Assembly: GCF_001592735.1 (NCBI RefSeq)
Contig: NZ_LUKE01000004.1
Span: forward strand, 27,402 to 91,401
Source: Bdellovibrio bacteriovorus
GTDB lineage: Bacteria > Bdellovibrionota > Bdellovibrionia > Bdellovibrionales > Bdellovibrionaceae
Length of the DNA stretch: 64,000 nt
Direction of reading: 5' to 3'
Both the position numbers and the translations under genes were made by a program. This document shows, one piece after another, positions 9,717-18,001 of the stretch (its first letter is position 1; every line of letters begins with the position of its first letter). Under the pieces are notes generated by a model. That model ran no database searches. It was given only the letters and a program-made list of their open reading frames with translations, and was not told the origin of the DNA.

Positions 9717-10436
9717 TCACTCCAGCCAAATATGTCCCCAATCTTCGGTGCGCAACAAGGGGGTGCGAAATTTCTTGAGGCGAGCGATCGTCTGCGGGTG
9801 GGGATGAGAATAGCGCCGCCATCGAGCCGAGCTGATTGAAATCTTCAAGTTCGCCAAGCGATTTAAAAGCATTTCGGACGTACTAGTGTTGCTGCCATGA
9901 TGGCCTAAAACTAAAACCTGGGCGGAGGCAACCCAAGGAGTTTTGCTCCATAGTTCTTCCAACTTTTTCGTCGAGTCGCCGGGCATAAGAATATTCTTAA
10001 AAAGATAAACTCTGCTTGAGTCATTTGAGTTTTTCGAAAGGGGCGGGGTCCATGATGATATCGAAAGGGGTTCTGTTGAGCAGCTTCGAAATTTTTTTAA
10101 GATCTTTACTTTGCGAGGGGAGGCCGGACCCCGCGGTGCAAAGCGAATGCAGATGTCAGGAAGAGTTTTTATAATTTTACTTTGAGCCAGGGCGCCGATG
10201 TGATCCCAGTCCCAATGACTTAAAAGCACTTCGTTCGCCCTGTGGGCACAAAGTTTTTTTAAACTTTCCCAAGGAAAGAACTCGCCACCCATATCAAAAT
10301 GAAAACAGGTGTTTTGTTCCGGCATGGTAATCCATTGGCCTTGGCCCACATTCCAAACCACAATACCTCGAGCCAATGTGGCTGGGGCGATTCGGCTGGC
10401 ACTAAATAATATGACAAACATGACCAGGGTTTTCAT
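9717..10436 (-). CDS. ComEC-type metallo-beta-lactamase domain protein, separate gene with signal peptide
   Basis: 239 residues. After an N-terminal signal-like helix it reads [15 protein letters not shown], the metal motif HWDWDH and LVLGHHGSN, the order of the C-terminal nuclease-like domain of ComEC. In most bacteria this domain is fused to the ComEC channel. Here its ATG at 10436 overlaps the TGA of the channel gene by 4 bp (ATGA), so the two should be made together. A longer reading from 10511 would lose the signal peptide at the N-terminus and is less likely. Probable role: trimming or handling DNA in the periplasm during uptake. Confidence 0.8.
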   Translation of the reverse strand: MKTLVMFVILFSASRIAPATLARGIVVWNVGQGQWITMPEQNTCFHFDMGGEFFPWESLKKLCAHRANEVLLSHWDWDHIGALAQSKIIKTLPDICIRFAPRGPASPRKVKILKKFRSCSTEPLSISSWTPPLSKNSNDSSRVYLFKNILMPGDSTKKLEELWSKTPWVASAQVLVLGHHGSNTSTSEMLLNRLANLKISISSARWRRYSHPHPQTIARLKKFRTPLLRTEDWGHIWLE

Positions 10437-11338
10437 AAAAGATCTTTTCCTTGGCGAAGATGCAGACGTAAAAAATGAAACAAGATGTGTAAAAGAAAAA
10501 TCCAGATCCAAAAGCTAGAGCTAGAACCGACGCCGCTGGATGGAATGACAACGGGTTCAGCCACTGCACTTAGTGTGGCCTCAAAAAAACTCATCACATG
10601 CGAAAACAGTTGCAGCAGTTTTTCATGAAAGACAGCGGTGAAACTTAAAGGCAATAAAACCAACGCGACAAGCGGGGCGAGTAAGAGATTGCTTAACACG
10701 CCGACTGGATGCAGCGAGGCCCAGCCCCATAAGAGCGGTGCCATGATTAAAAGAATCAAAAAGTGGGAAAGCAGCGCGCCTTTCCATGAACGAGAAGACA
10801 GGCCCAAGACCGAGGGGGCACTGAGCGCTAGAGCCGCGCACCAACTCATTTGAAAAGACAAGGACTGCCACCAGGTCGGAAAGATCGCCAATGTCAGCAG
10901 ACCGCAAGCCAGAACCACAAGATCCCCCGGAAAAGCTATACGTCCGTAGCGCAACCCGGAACGCAGTAGAAGCGCTCCCAAAGCGCGAACTGCCGGCGCC
11001 TGCCAGCCCACGGCCAGTGAATAGAACCCCAGACTGAGAAATCTTAAAAAGAGTGGAATTTTAAGAATGCTTAAAAAACGATCAAGCAAAATCAAGTGGG
11101 ATCCAGACACGATGAAAATATGGATCAGGGACGTCTTTGAGAGATTTTCTTTGAGCCGTGAGTCTGTGATCTTTTCACCACACAGCAGAGCTTGGATCGA
11201 AGCGCGGGTTGTTGCATCTGTAGGCACTTGTTTAAGACACTTTTGTTGATAAGTTTTCGACAGAGCTGATGTGTTTTTCAGCAATGAGTCTGGAGGCGTG
11301 ATGCTTAAAGCAAGTGCAATGATCAATAGAAAGAGCAT
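10433..11338 (-). CDS. comEC: ComEC competence (channel) domain protein
   Basis: 301 residues, mostly membrane helices, matching the Competence domain of ComEC/Rec2: the SGSHL motif at about residue 77 and the QAPAVRALGALLLR helix are characteristic. It lacks most of the usual N-terminal OB-fold/DUF4131 region and the C-terminal metallo-beta-lactamase domain, which is encoded by the coupled next gene. Together they would form an inner-membrane channel for single-stranded DNA in natural transformation. DprA, another transformation protein, is 2.6 kb away on the opposite strand. Confidence 0.82.
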   Translation of the reverse strand: MLFLLIIALALSITPPDSLLKNTSALSKTYQQKCLKQVPTDATTRASIQALLCGEKITDSRLKENLSKTSLIHIFIVSGSHLILLDRFLSILKIPLFLRFLSLGFYSLAVGWQAPAVRALGALLLRSGLRYGRIAFPGDLVVLACGLLTLAIFPTWWQSLSFQMSWCAALALSAPSVLGLSSRSWKGALLSHFLILLIMAPLLWGWASLHPVGVLSNLLLAPLVALVLLPLSFTAVFHEKLLQLFSHVMSFFEATLSAVAEPVVIPSSGVGSSSSFWIWIFLLHILFHFLRLHLRQGKDLL

Positions 11339-11437
11339 GGTTCTAAGGACTTAGCAAAAAGCGTTTCACGCACCATTTCTAAAATAATCTGTCATGATGT
11401 CCGCAGAACTTTGAAAATCGGATTTTAAGATCTGACA

Positions 11438-11451
11438 TTTCAAGCTTGAAA
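11438..11451. promoter_or_regulatory. 14-bp perfect palindrome in the comEC / TPR-gene intergenic region
   Basis: TTTCAAGCTTGAAA reads the same on both strands. It sits in the 315-bp gene-free stretch (11339-11653) between the comEC start and the TPR gene, about 100 bp upstream of comEC. It could be an operator; nothing links it to a named regulator. The rest of the stretch is AT-rich and shows no further gene. Confidence 0.3.
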
Positions 11452-11581
11452 CGCAGGGTGTATTTTTAGAATAATTAAGTAAAAACAAATGCTTAAATGC
11501 TGATTATTATTTAGGCAAATCGCTGAAACCCTTGAAAACAAATAGGTCTAAGGTCTAGCATTACAATAACTCAACATTTTA

Positions 11582-11590
11582 TGTGGATAA
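11582..11590 (-). promoter_or_regulatory. Single consensus DnaA box
   Basis: TGTGGATAA is the exact complement of the TTATCCACA DnaA box. Only one copy was noticed in this intergenic stretch, so it is not an origin. It lies just before the candidate promoter of the TPR gene and could be chance or DnaA-linked control. Confidence 0.3.
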
Positions 11591-11597
11591 CTCTTAC

Positions 11598-11627
11598 TTG
11601 TTTGCCATTCTTATTGCGTGTCATACT
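11598..11627 (+). promoter_or_regulatory. Candidate sigma70-type promoter for the TPR protein gene
   Basis: TTGTTT at 11598-11603 and CATACT at 11622-11627 with 18 bp between. A GAGGTG ribosome site follows at 11641-11646, 7 bp before the ATG at 11654, giving a leader of about 20 bp. Confidence 0.4.
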
Positions 11628-11653
11628 AGAGGAAGATCAAGAGGTGAATAGAG

Positions 11654-12178
11654 ATGAAGCAACTTAGACGATTAGCAGCAACCGTTTGTATCACTGTGCC
11701 TTTAGCTATCTCGGCTTTCGCCAAGCCGTCGCCAAAGAAGCCGGTTATCAATTCTAAGCAACAAGCTTTGCTTGTTGAGCTCACAGGAAAAGATATTTCT
11801 AAAGAAAATGACATCACCTTATATGCTGAAATGGTAAGCGCTTATGAGAGAAATGATGAAATTGCATTTAAGAGTCGTTTGCAAAGCATGATGTCGCGTT
11901 TTCCGCAAAGTGTGTACGCTGACAATGCACTTTTCCTAGCGGGCCGCATGTCCGTCGACAACAACGATTTCGCCCAAGCCATAAAATACTTTTCACAAAT
12001 TGAAAAAAAATACGGAAAGAGCAACAAAGCTGCGGCCGCAAAATTTGCTAAAGGCATGACCTATAAAAAAATGAATTTGCCAGAGTATGCGGCTCGCTCG
12101 CTTAAAGAAGTTCGTGCTAGATACCCAGGAAGCCCCGAGTCTTTCCGCGCCGACGCTGAACTAAAAATTATTAAGTAG
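11654..12178 (+). CDS. Secreted TPR protein (YbgF/BamD-like repeats)
   Basis: 174 residues with a Sec signal peptide ending near SAFA-KP at residue 23. The rest holds two or three tetratricopeptide repeats: SVYADNALFLAGRMSV, DFAQAIKYFSQIEKKYG and LPEYAARSLKEVRARYPGS, the last in the style of YbgF/CpoB and BamD. Such proteins scaffold envelope complexes in the periplasm. It is shorter than CpoB and has no lipobox Cys, so I do not assign a gene name. The LysM protein follows 115 bp later, after a tandem repeat. Confidence 0.75.
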   Translation: MKQLRRLAATVCITVPLAISAFAKPSPKKPVINSKQQALLVELTGKDISKENDITLYAEMVSAYERNDEIAFKSRLQSMMSRFPQSVYADNALFLAGRMSVDNNDFAQAIKYFSQIEKKYGKSNKAAAAKFAKGMTYKKMNLPEYAARSLKEVRARYPGSPESFRADAELKIIK

Positions 12179-12179
12179 G

Positions 12180-12262
12180 GCCGCTTTCGGCGTCAGCCGA
12201 AACGCAGCCCCGGCTTACCGAGCCGCTTTCGGCGAAGACGAAACGCAGCTCCGGCTTACCGA
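12180..12262 (+). repeat. Two tandem 41/42-bp palindromic units
   Basis: Copy 1 is 12180-12221 and copy 2 is 12222-12262; both begin GCCGCTTTCGGCG and end CCGGCTTACCGA. Copy 1 contains a perfect hairpin, TTTCGGC (12185-12191), loop GTCA, GCCGAAA (12196-12202). They start right after the TPR gene stop and lie before the LysM gene. There is no T tract, so this is a REP-like element or transcript-stabilising structure rather than a classic terminator. Confidence 0.6.
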
Positions 12263-12293
12263 TTGACCCTTTTACCTTTGCAAGGATGCAAGA

Positions 12294-13919
12294 GTGATGA
12301 AAAAGAATTTCTCCGTAATGCTGGCTATGATTTTTTGTGCGCTTTTAGTGCAAGCACAAGATGCTCCTCCAGATGCGAATTGGGAAACTGATCCTTTAGA
12401 TGTGCTGGAGTCTCAGCCTTCGGCGGAACCCGCGGCACCGGCAATGCCAGAATTTAAAGAAGTGCCAGGTGAAGTTCAGGTTGAATCTACACCTTCGCCA
12501 GAGATCGCGGCTCCCGCGCCTCCTCCGCCGCCGCCAGAAATGCCCGCTCCTAAAAAATCGAAGCGTGCAAAAAAATCTACGGCGCAATTTGAAAATTTAA
12601 CTCCCGATGATCCGGATGCCCAAAAAGAGTCCGAGTTTCATCGAATTTACAAAACCTACAACGAAGCTCCGACCTCTGAAGAATCTTGGGAAAAAGCTTT
12701 AGGCGAGCGCAATGCGGAAACTTATAAGGTTCAATCCGGTGACACACTTTCAGGAATTTCGACGACGCTATTCGGGGACTCATTTTTTTGGCCCAAAGTG
12801 TGGTCCTTAAATCATGATCAAATTTTAAATCCGCATGAAATTTCTCCGGGCATGGGAATTCAATTTTTCCCGGGCAGCATGGGCGAAGCACCCACATTGG
12901 CGGTGACGGCTCAAGCCGAAGAAAAGAAAGTCACTTCGACAAGTATTCCGGTTCCGATGGCACCCCCTAAAGGTGCCATGGACGGTGTGGAAATTCCGGC
13001 ACCAAAAAAACGTGCAGGCTTAGTGGAAAAACTGCCGCGCAGTTTACCTGGATCGCGTGTCAGCTCTGTCATCCGACCTAAGGATGATGTTCGTTTGGAT
13101 TTGTTAAAGCATAAATATCCCAAGGCTTATGAGTATTTGGAATATTACATTAATGATGCCCCGGTGGAAGGTTCCGGTAAAATCACCGGTACGGAAATGG
13201 GGCTTTCGACGGCCGGAGAGTATCAATACATTTACGTCAGCTTTGCGGGAACTCCGGATAAAAAGTACGTTGTGCAAAAAAATCTGACTCAACTCGAGGA
13301 CCCACGCAATAAAGAGCGCAAGGCCCAAATGGTTCAATTGCAAGGCGAGATTCAAGTTCTTGAAAAAGTGAATGACGCTGAAAACATGTATCGCGCTTTG
13401 GTGACGAAAACCATTCAACCGGTTGAAGTGGGTTCTACTTTGATCGCGGGATCGTTACCAATGATCGACCCCGCCGCCGGTCCGGTGACATCGGGGGTAG
13501 GGGCGACCATCATGGGCGGGCAGTTTGAAAAGAAACGTGCTTTGATGGGGCAAAACTCTTTGGTGTTCTTGGATGCGGGAAGCGGCCAGGGGCTGCAAGA
13601 GGGGCAAACGCTTTCGATTTATGCGGATGAAAGAGCTCGCAATAAAAATGTCAAAGCGGTGATGAATGACCGCGTGATTGGAAAACTTAAAGTTGTGCGT
13701 GTGACTAATAATTTTGCCACCGCTTATATTACCAGTGCCATTGATGACGTTATGATCGGGGATTATGCGGGTAAGTCGGTGGCGACAGCGGCCGTAAGCT
13801 CTGAACCCGTGATTGAAAACGAGGCGGGATCTGCAGATGATTTCGAATTGGACGATGCGCCGGTGGAAGATGCGTCATCGCCGGATTCCGGATCTGATGA
13901 TTCTGATTTAGAATTATAA
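12294..13919 (+). CDS. Secreted LysM-domain protein
   Basis: 541 residues. A signal peptide ends near LVQAQ (residue 21), followed by a Pro/Ala/Glu-rich linker with PPPPPP, then one LysM peptidoglycan-binding domain at about residues 143-190 (YKVQSGDTLSGIS ... ILNPHEISPGMGI). The following region of about 300 residues has no domain I recognise, and the C-terminus is very acidic (DDFELDD, DSGSDDSDLEL). The layout matches LysM proteins encoded near dprA in deltaproteobacteria and Bdellovibrio. Likely a periplasmic wall-binding protein; exact role unknown. Confidence 0.85.
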   Translation: MMKKNFSVMLAMIFCALLVQAQDAPPDANWETDPLDVLESQPSAEPAAPAMPEFKEVPGEVQVESTPSPEIAAPAPPPPPPEMPAPKKSKRAKKSTAQFENLTPDDPDAQKESEFHRIYKTYNEAPTSEESWEKALGERNAETYKVQSGDTLSGISTTLFGDSFFWPKVWSLNHDQILNPHEISPGMGIQFFPGSMGEAPTLAVTAQAEEKKVTSTSIPVPMAPPKGAMDGVEIPAPKKRAGLVEKLPRSLPGSRVSSVIRPKDDVRLDLLKHKYPKAYEYLEYYINDAPVEGSGKITGTEMGLSTAGEYQYIYVSFAGTPDKKYVVQKNLTQLEDPRNKERKAQMVQLQGEIQVLEKVNDAENMYRALVTKTIQPVEVGSTLIAGSLPMIDPAAGPVTSGVGATIMGGQFEKKRALMGQNSLVFLDAGSGQGLQEGQTLSIYADERARNKNVKAVMNDRVIGKLKVVRVTNNFATAYITSAIDDVMIGDYAGKSVATAAVSSEPVIENEAGSADDFELDDAPVEDASSPDSGSDDSDLEL

Positions 13920-13931
13920 AGCACTTTAAGG

Positions 13932-13957
13932 CCGGGTTTGTGTCTTGCACAGCCCGG
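13932..13957 (+). other. Hairpin just before the dprA start codon
   Basis: CCGGG (13932-13936) pairs with CCCGG (13953-13957) and TGTG (13939-13942) with CACA (13948-13951). The structure ends 5 bp before the dprA ATG, where a Shine-Dalgarno would be expected and is not seen. It could limit dprA translation or end the LysM transcript, although no T tract follows. Confidence 0.4.
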
Positions 13958-13962
13958 TCGTC

Positions 13963-14883
13963 ATGAATGATCTTTACTCCCTTTCTCAAATTTTAAAACA
14001 CCATCCCCTGTTTCGCACACGTCGCGATGAGGTTCTGCGGGTTTATTTTCTTTTAGGATCGCAGAAAAACTTAAATGCGGACTCTTTGTTAGCAGCTCTA
14101 AAATATCAGATTCCTGAATTGCACGGCGCTCTTCAGCAAAATCATGATCTTTTTAAACGCCATTGCGAGGAAACTTGGCGTATGAGTGAAAAAGGGGTGC
14201 AGATGATTTCTTACGGTGAAGAGGCTTATCCCCGTTCTTGCTATTTGATGGAGGACCCACCGCTGACATTAAGTTATTGGGGACAGCCCTCCTGGCAAGG
14301 CGGAAGAAGCTTGGCCGTGGTCGGCAGTCGTGAACCTTGTTTTGAATCCACACAGTGGATGGAAAAAGAGTTTTCTGATTTCTGTGAACGCGCAAAGCCC
14401 GTGGTTGTGAGTGGGGGCGCACGCGGCGTGGATCAAAAAGCGCATGCCATTGCACTTCGACATCATTTAAGCACGGTTGTGGTGCTGCCTTCAGGTTTAG
14501 GCAATCTTTATCCAGAAAGTCTGCGCGAGTGGATAGAGCCGGTGATTGCTAGTGGCGGTTGTTTTTTAAGTGAATATTCGTTTGAACAGCGGATGCATAA
14601 ACATCTGTTTCATCATCGCAATCGATTGATTGCCGCTTTAGGGTGCGCCAGTCTGTTGATTGAGGCCCGTCGACGCAGTGGAACCTTGATCACCGCTCAA
14701 CAAGCTTTGCAGTTGGGAAGACCGGTGTGGGTTGTTCCGGGTCATCCCCTCGATGTGCACTTTGGGGGAAGTTTAGATCTTTTGAGCGAAGGGGCCTTTT
14801 TAATCCGTGATGCTGAGGATTTGTTCATGTCTTTTAACTCTGAGCCATTACCCAAAAAAGGGCAGTTAGAATTTTTAGTATAG
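13963..14883 (+). CDS. dprA: DNA-processing protein DprA/Smf
   Basis: 306 residues from the ATG at 13963 (an in-frame TTG at 13945 is possible). The Rossmann domain is clear: LAVVGSREP, VVSGGARGVDQKAHAIAL, VVVLPSGLGNLYP, SEYSFEQ, FHHRNRLIAAL and LIEARRRSGTLITAQ. DprA loads RecA on incoming single-stranded DNA during transformation. The chain ends about 25 residues after the Rossmann domain, so the C-terminal winged-helix domain found in many DprA proteins is missing. An N-terminal SAM-like region is present. With comEC nearby this supports a working DNA-uptake pathway. Confidence 0.93.
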   Translation: MNDLYSLSQILKHHPLFRTRRDEVLRVYFLLGSQKNLNADSLLAALKYQIPELHGALQQNHDLFKRHCEETWRMSEKGVQMISYGEEAYPRSCYLMEDPPLTLSYWGQPSWQGGRSLAVVGSREPCFESTQWMEKEFSDFCERAKPVVVSGGARGVDQKAHAIALRHHLSTVVVLPSGLGNLYPESLREWIEPVIASGGCFLSEYSFEQRMHKHLFHHRNRLIAALGCASLLIEARRRSGTLITAQQALQLGRPVWVVPGHPLDVHFGGSLDLLSEGAFLIRDAEDLFMSFNSEPLPKKGQLEFLV

Positions 14884-15078
14884 CTATAGTGGGGACCTTA
14901 GAGTGCCAACACTAGGGGTAGTGAGCTTTCTAAACTGCCAAAACTTCAAAGGAAAAAATGAAATCACCTGAAAAAATCTTTTGCCTGGCCTAAAGATTGT
15001 CTCTACCATTTGCTCTAGGGAGGGGCGATGTGGTCAAGGATGACCGTGGTAGTATGGACGCTGCTACATCGCTCTGTT

Positions 15079-16185
15079 TTAGTTCCAATTCTTTTGCAAA
15101 GCTCGCACACCTAAAATCGCAAAAATAACATTCGGTGCCCAGATCGCAAGCGCAACAGGAGCTGATCCTCCGCGAGCCATGCCTTCCGCCGCGATATACA
15201 GAACCCAGTAAAAGATAATTAAACCGATACAAAGAATCATGCCTCCGGCTTTAGCGGCGCGGCGGTTGGTGGTCGTTCCTAATCCCACACCAATCATCGC
15301 AAAGACTAAACATAAAACGGTGATCGCAATGCGTTTATGAAACTCCGTGCGCAAGGTGCGCTCTAACTCTGGATCTTTGCTAAGATCTTCTTTGAGTCGG
15401 CCGCGAACTTCTTGCAGAGTCAAAGATTGAGGTGATTTTTCACGTTCTTGAATATTTAGCGGCGTTGAAAAGCGCACGTCATAGGTGTCAAAACTGATCT
15501 TGGTGTGATTTTGGGCTTGGCGATGAATTTCGCCACTTTTTAAACGCAATAAAACTTCATGACCAGGGTTCACCGGGTCGGGAATGATCTCGCCTTCTTT
15601 CGCGATGATGGTGAGTGGAACGTCGCCAGATTTTTCATCGTAAATAAATACTTTTTCTAATTGGCCTTTGTTGGAGTCCACCTTGTTGGCATAAACAACC
15701 ATATTAAAAAAACTGTCTGAAAAAGTACCTTCTTTAATAACGGCTCCGGCCTTGGTGCTTGCTAAACGAGAATATAAAACCTCGAATTGCCGGTTCCCCC
15801 AAGGGGCGATGTTAAACGACATTTGAGCTGAAATAATCCCGACCAAGGTGGCTAATACCAAGGCGGGTAAAAGCAAGGTTCCCATTGGTAATCCGGACGC
15901 CTTCATAGCAACAATCTCTGAATCCTGACTTAAGCGCCCATAAGTTAGTAGTACTGAGAATAAGAGGGCCATCGGAAACAGGACGGGCAGCAAAGAGATG
16001 ATCACAAACCCAATAATTTGGGCGATGACTTTGATGGCGACGCCGTGAACTAAAGCGAACTCCGTCAGGCGGAGGACCTGAAACATGAGGATGATTGAAA
16101 TAAAAACCAAAAGTCCCAGGATGAAACTTGGAAGCATCTCAAAGAAAATGTACTGAACTGCTTTTTTACCGTTAAAAATGCTCAA
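15079..16185 (-). CDS. LptF/LptG-family LPS export permease (YjgP/YjgQ)
   Basis: 368 residues from a TTG at 16185, which has AGGAG 8 bp upstream. A longer frame to an ATG at 16248 or 16317 exists, but those starts lack a ribosome site, and the TTG start puts the first helix where the family has it. Three helices (IFFEMLPSFILGLLVF onward), a large periplasmic jellyroll region and three C-terminal helices match LptF/LptG. These pair with LptB to drive lipopolysaccharide from the inner membrane to LptC/A. Only one permease gene is here; its partner is not in the window. Confidence 0.85.
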   Translation of the reverse strand: MSIFNGKKAVQYIFFEMLPSFILGLLVFISIILMFQVLRLTEFALVHGVAIKVIAQIIGFVIISLLPVLFPMALLFSVLLTYGRLSQDSEIVAMKASGLPMGTLLLPALVLATLVGIISAQMSFNIAPWGNRQFEVLYSRLASTKAGAVIKEGTFSDSFFNMVVYANKVDSNKGQLEKVFIYDEKSGDVPLTIIAKEGEIIPDPVNPGHEVLLRLKSGEIHRQAQNHTKISFDTYDVRFSTPLNIQEREKSPQSLTLQEVRGRLKEDLSKDPELERTLRTEFHKRIAITVLCLVFAMIGVGLGTTTNRRAAKAGGMILCIGLIIFYWVLYIAAEGMARGGSAPVALAIWAPNVIFAILGVRALQKNWN

Positions 16186-16309
16186 AAAACTGTCTCCTGG
16201 TGCACGAGTCCCGAGCCCCAGTCTAAACCGGGACGACAAAGGTGTCATCTCTTCCATTGTCCAGGACCTCGGATTGACGCTGCCCCTTGCTTGTTCGAGA
16301 ATAAGATTA

Positions 16310-17539
16310 ATGAACAAAATCCTCTTGGTGTACGAAGATTATGCAGATCTGATGAACGTGGAAAGCACGTTGAAAAAAGTCGGTTTTGATGTGATCGGTC
16401 TTACCAATGAATACACTGTGGCGGAACAAGTTTTAGCCTTCAATCCGGATCTTGTCGTGGGTTCGGGCCGCGGTGGCAAGGTCAACTCTTTAGGCGTTGG
16501 TAAACGTCTTAAAGAAATGCATCGGTGGCAGGGAAAATCCGTTCTCATTTTTCCCGCAAAATTTAAACCTGAACCTCAAGATCTTATTCGCATCCGCGTT
16601 GACATGATGTTGGAAGCTCCGGTTCCCGCACTGCGCCTCATTCAAGTGATCGGCAAGTTGCTCAATCACGATGAAGCTGTGCTGCTAGAGCGTTTAAATA
16701 AAAACTCCACAACCGAGTCTGAAAAAAAAGCTTCGTCGTCGGCGACGTCGGTGGGCGGCAAATTCAACCTTGAATCCGAAGCGATTTATATCAAGGGTCG
16801 CACGGAAGAGGTGGATAAAAATTCAGAAGAACGTTCGATGCGTTCTGAAAAAATCGGTTCGGAAGACGGCGTTAATTTTTCATTCGACAATCAAGAGCCC
16901 GAAGAAAAGCGCAAAGTCTCCTTTAAATTTGGGGATCGGATGTCCGACGCCGCTTCGGGAGGCGCCCGCAAAACCACGGACGAAAAATCTTCCAGCCTTT
17001 TTGCCGACGTCGATTTAAAGGCTTTGGAAAAAGAGCTCTTGGGCGGCGGAACTCCCGAAATGGAGCGCATTGAGCCCCAAGAATTAGAAAAGCCTGTCGT
17101 CCCCGAAGCGCCTGCAGAACTGCGAGCTTCGGCCGAGGGCGAGTTTGAACCTGCCGCTGGGATCACCGAGCCTCCAGAGTCGCTTGAAGATGTGTCCGTG
17201 AATGATATGACTTTAGAAGACCTTATTGATGGTGAGGTTGTGCGCGGTGGGCCTCCAGAGAGCATTGATTCGGCGGTAGTGACGAGCGAGGCGAGGGAGC
17301 TTAAAGATCTTCAAGCCAAAGCGCAACGAGAGCTGGCTTCTGCTGAAAAAGCACTCAAAAATCGCATGGAAAAGTATGCTGCCCTGGTGGCGGATGTGAA
17401 GGTCGCTCCAAAAAGTACGGTGTCCCGGGTTGAGGCACGGCGGCGTCAGAAGCAAATGGCTGCAGAATGGGATGCTGAAAACCTGAACGAACTCGATAAG
17501 TTACGTCGCGAGTTTACGAAGGCTCTTTTTAAAAAGTGA
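16310..17539 (+). CDS. Degenerate response-regulator receiver protein with long acidic tail
   Basis: 409 residues from the ATG at 16310. Residues 1-120 look like a CheY fold: KILLVYEDYADL keeps the acidic pocket, but the phospho-acceptor region reads PDLVVGSGRGG, with no Asp where receivers have one, and the Lys-Pro loop reads LEAPVPALRL. So it is probably a pseudo-receiver that works without phosphorylation. Residues 130-409 are low-complexity, Glu/Ser-rich, with a charged helical end. It is divergent from the LPS permease (124 bp between starts) and is followed by trxA. Function unknown. Confidence 0.65.
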   Translation: MNKILLVYEDYADLMNVESTLKKVGFDVIGLTNEYTVAEQVLAFNPDLVVGSGRGGKVNSLGVGKRLKEMHRWQGKSVLIFPAKFKPEPQDLIRIRVDMMLEAPVPALRLIQVIGKLLNHDEAVLLERLNKNSTTESEKKASSSATSVGGKFNLESEAIYIKGRTEEVDKNSEERSMRSEKIGSEDGVNFSFDNQEPEEKRKVSFKFGDRMSDAASGGARKTTDEKSSSLFADVDLKALEKELLGGGTPEMERIEPQELEKPVVPEAPAELRASAEGEFEPAAGITEPPESLEDVSVNDMTLEDLIDGEVVRGGPPESIDSAVVTSEARELKDLQAKAQRELASAEKALKNRMEKYAALVADVKVAPKSTVSRVEARRRQKQMAAEWDAENLNELDKLRREFTKALFKK

Positions 17540-17606
17540 TTGATCGACTGGGACCTTGACGAGTCCGGTTTTGATGTTCAAATTAAGGGAAGATTACGGA
17601 GGCCTT

Positions 17607-17933
17607 ATGGGCGTTAATACAACAGCTGTTACTGACAGCTCTTTTGAAACAGAAGTTCTTAATTCATCAACTCCAGTACTAGTCGATTTTTGGGCTGAGT
17701 GGTGCGGACCTTGTCGTGCACTGGCTCCAAAACTAGAAGAAGTCGCTCAAGAGTTGGGTGGCAAAGTTAGAATCGTAAAAGTGAACGTGGATGAGAATCC
17801 AGGGACACCAGGCAAGTACGGCATCCGTGGAATTCCGGCGATGTTGCTTTTCAAAGGTGGCAGTGAGATTGGTCAATTGGTGGGAAATCATCCCAAAGAC
17901 GCGATCTTGGATTTCTTAAACAAGAACGTATAG
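17607..17933 (+). CDS. trxA: Thioredoxin
   Basis: 108 residues with the active site WCGPC, the DFWAEWCGP strand-helix junction, the cis-Pro loop GIRGIPAML and KVNVDENP, all as in thioredoxin 1. GGAGG ends 5 bp before the ATG at 17607; an upstream in-frame ATG at 17556 has no ribosome site. It reduces protein disulfides in the cytoplasm. A strong terminator follows at 17957. Confidence 0.96.
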   Translation: MGVNTTAVTDSSFETEVLNSSTPVLVDFWAEWCGPCRALAPKLEEVAQELGGKVRIVKVNVDENPGTPGKYGIRGIPAMLLFKGGSEIGQLVGNHPKDAILDFLNKNV

Positions 17934-17956
17934 TTTTTGACTAGAAAATTCTAATG

Positions 17957-17988
17957 AAAAAGGGAATCTGTGAAGATTCCCTTTTTTT
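17957..17988. terminator. Bidirectional rho-independent terminator between trxA and the SLT gene
   Basis: A 13-bp perfect stem (17957-17969 with 17974-17986), a GTGA loop and a T tract through 17988 on the plus strand. A-rich sequence on the left arm lets it also end the leftward SLT transcript, whose stop is at 18002. Confidence 0.92.
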
Positions 17989-18001
17989 ATTTTATTTGAG
18001 T

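Noticed and set aside
9619..9822. 67-residue frame on the minus strand
   Set aside because: It overlaps the metallo-beta-lactamase gene in another frame and shows no domain or ribosome site.
10433..10436. ComEC split read as a frameshift
   Set aside because: The ATGA overlap, a signal-like helix at the second start and intact motifs favour two real genes.
11582..11590. DnaA box as a replication origin
   Set aside because: One box only, with no dnaA, dnaN or gyrB nearby and no box cluster.
14959..14994. 11-codon frame with AAGGA before its ATG, after dprA
   Set aside because: Too short and without a regulated gene downstream on the same strand, so a leader peptide is not supported.
15028..15114. 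28-codon frame with a strong GGAGG site overlapping the LPS permease 3' end
   Set aside because: No similarity to anything known, poor composition, and antisense to a real gene; too weak to call.
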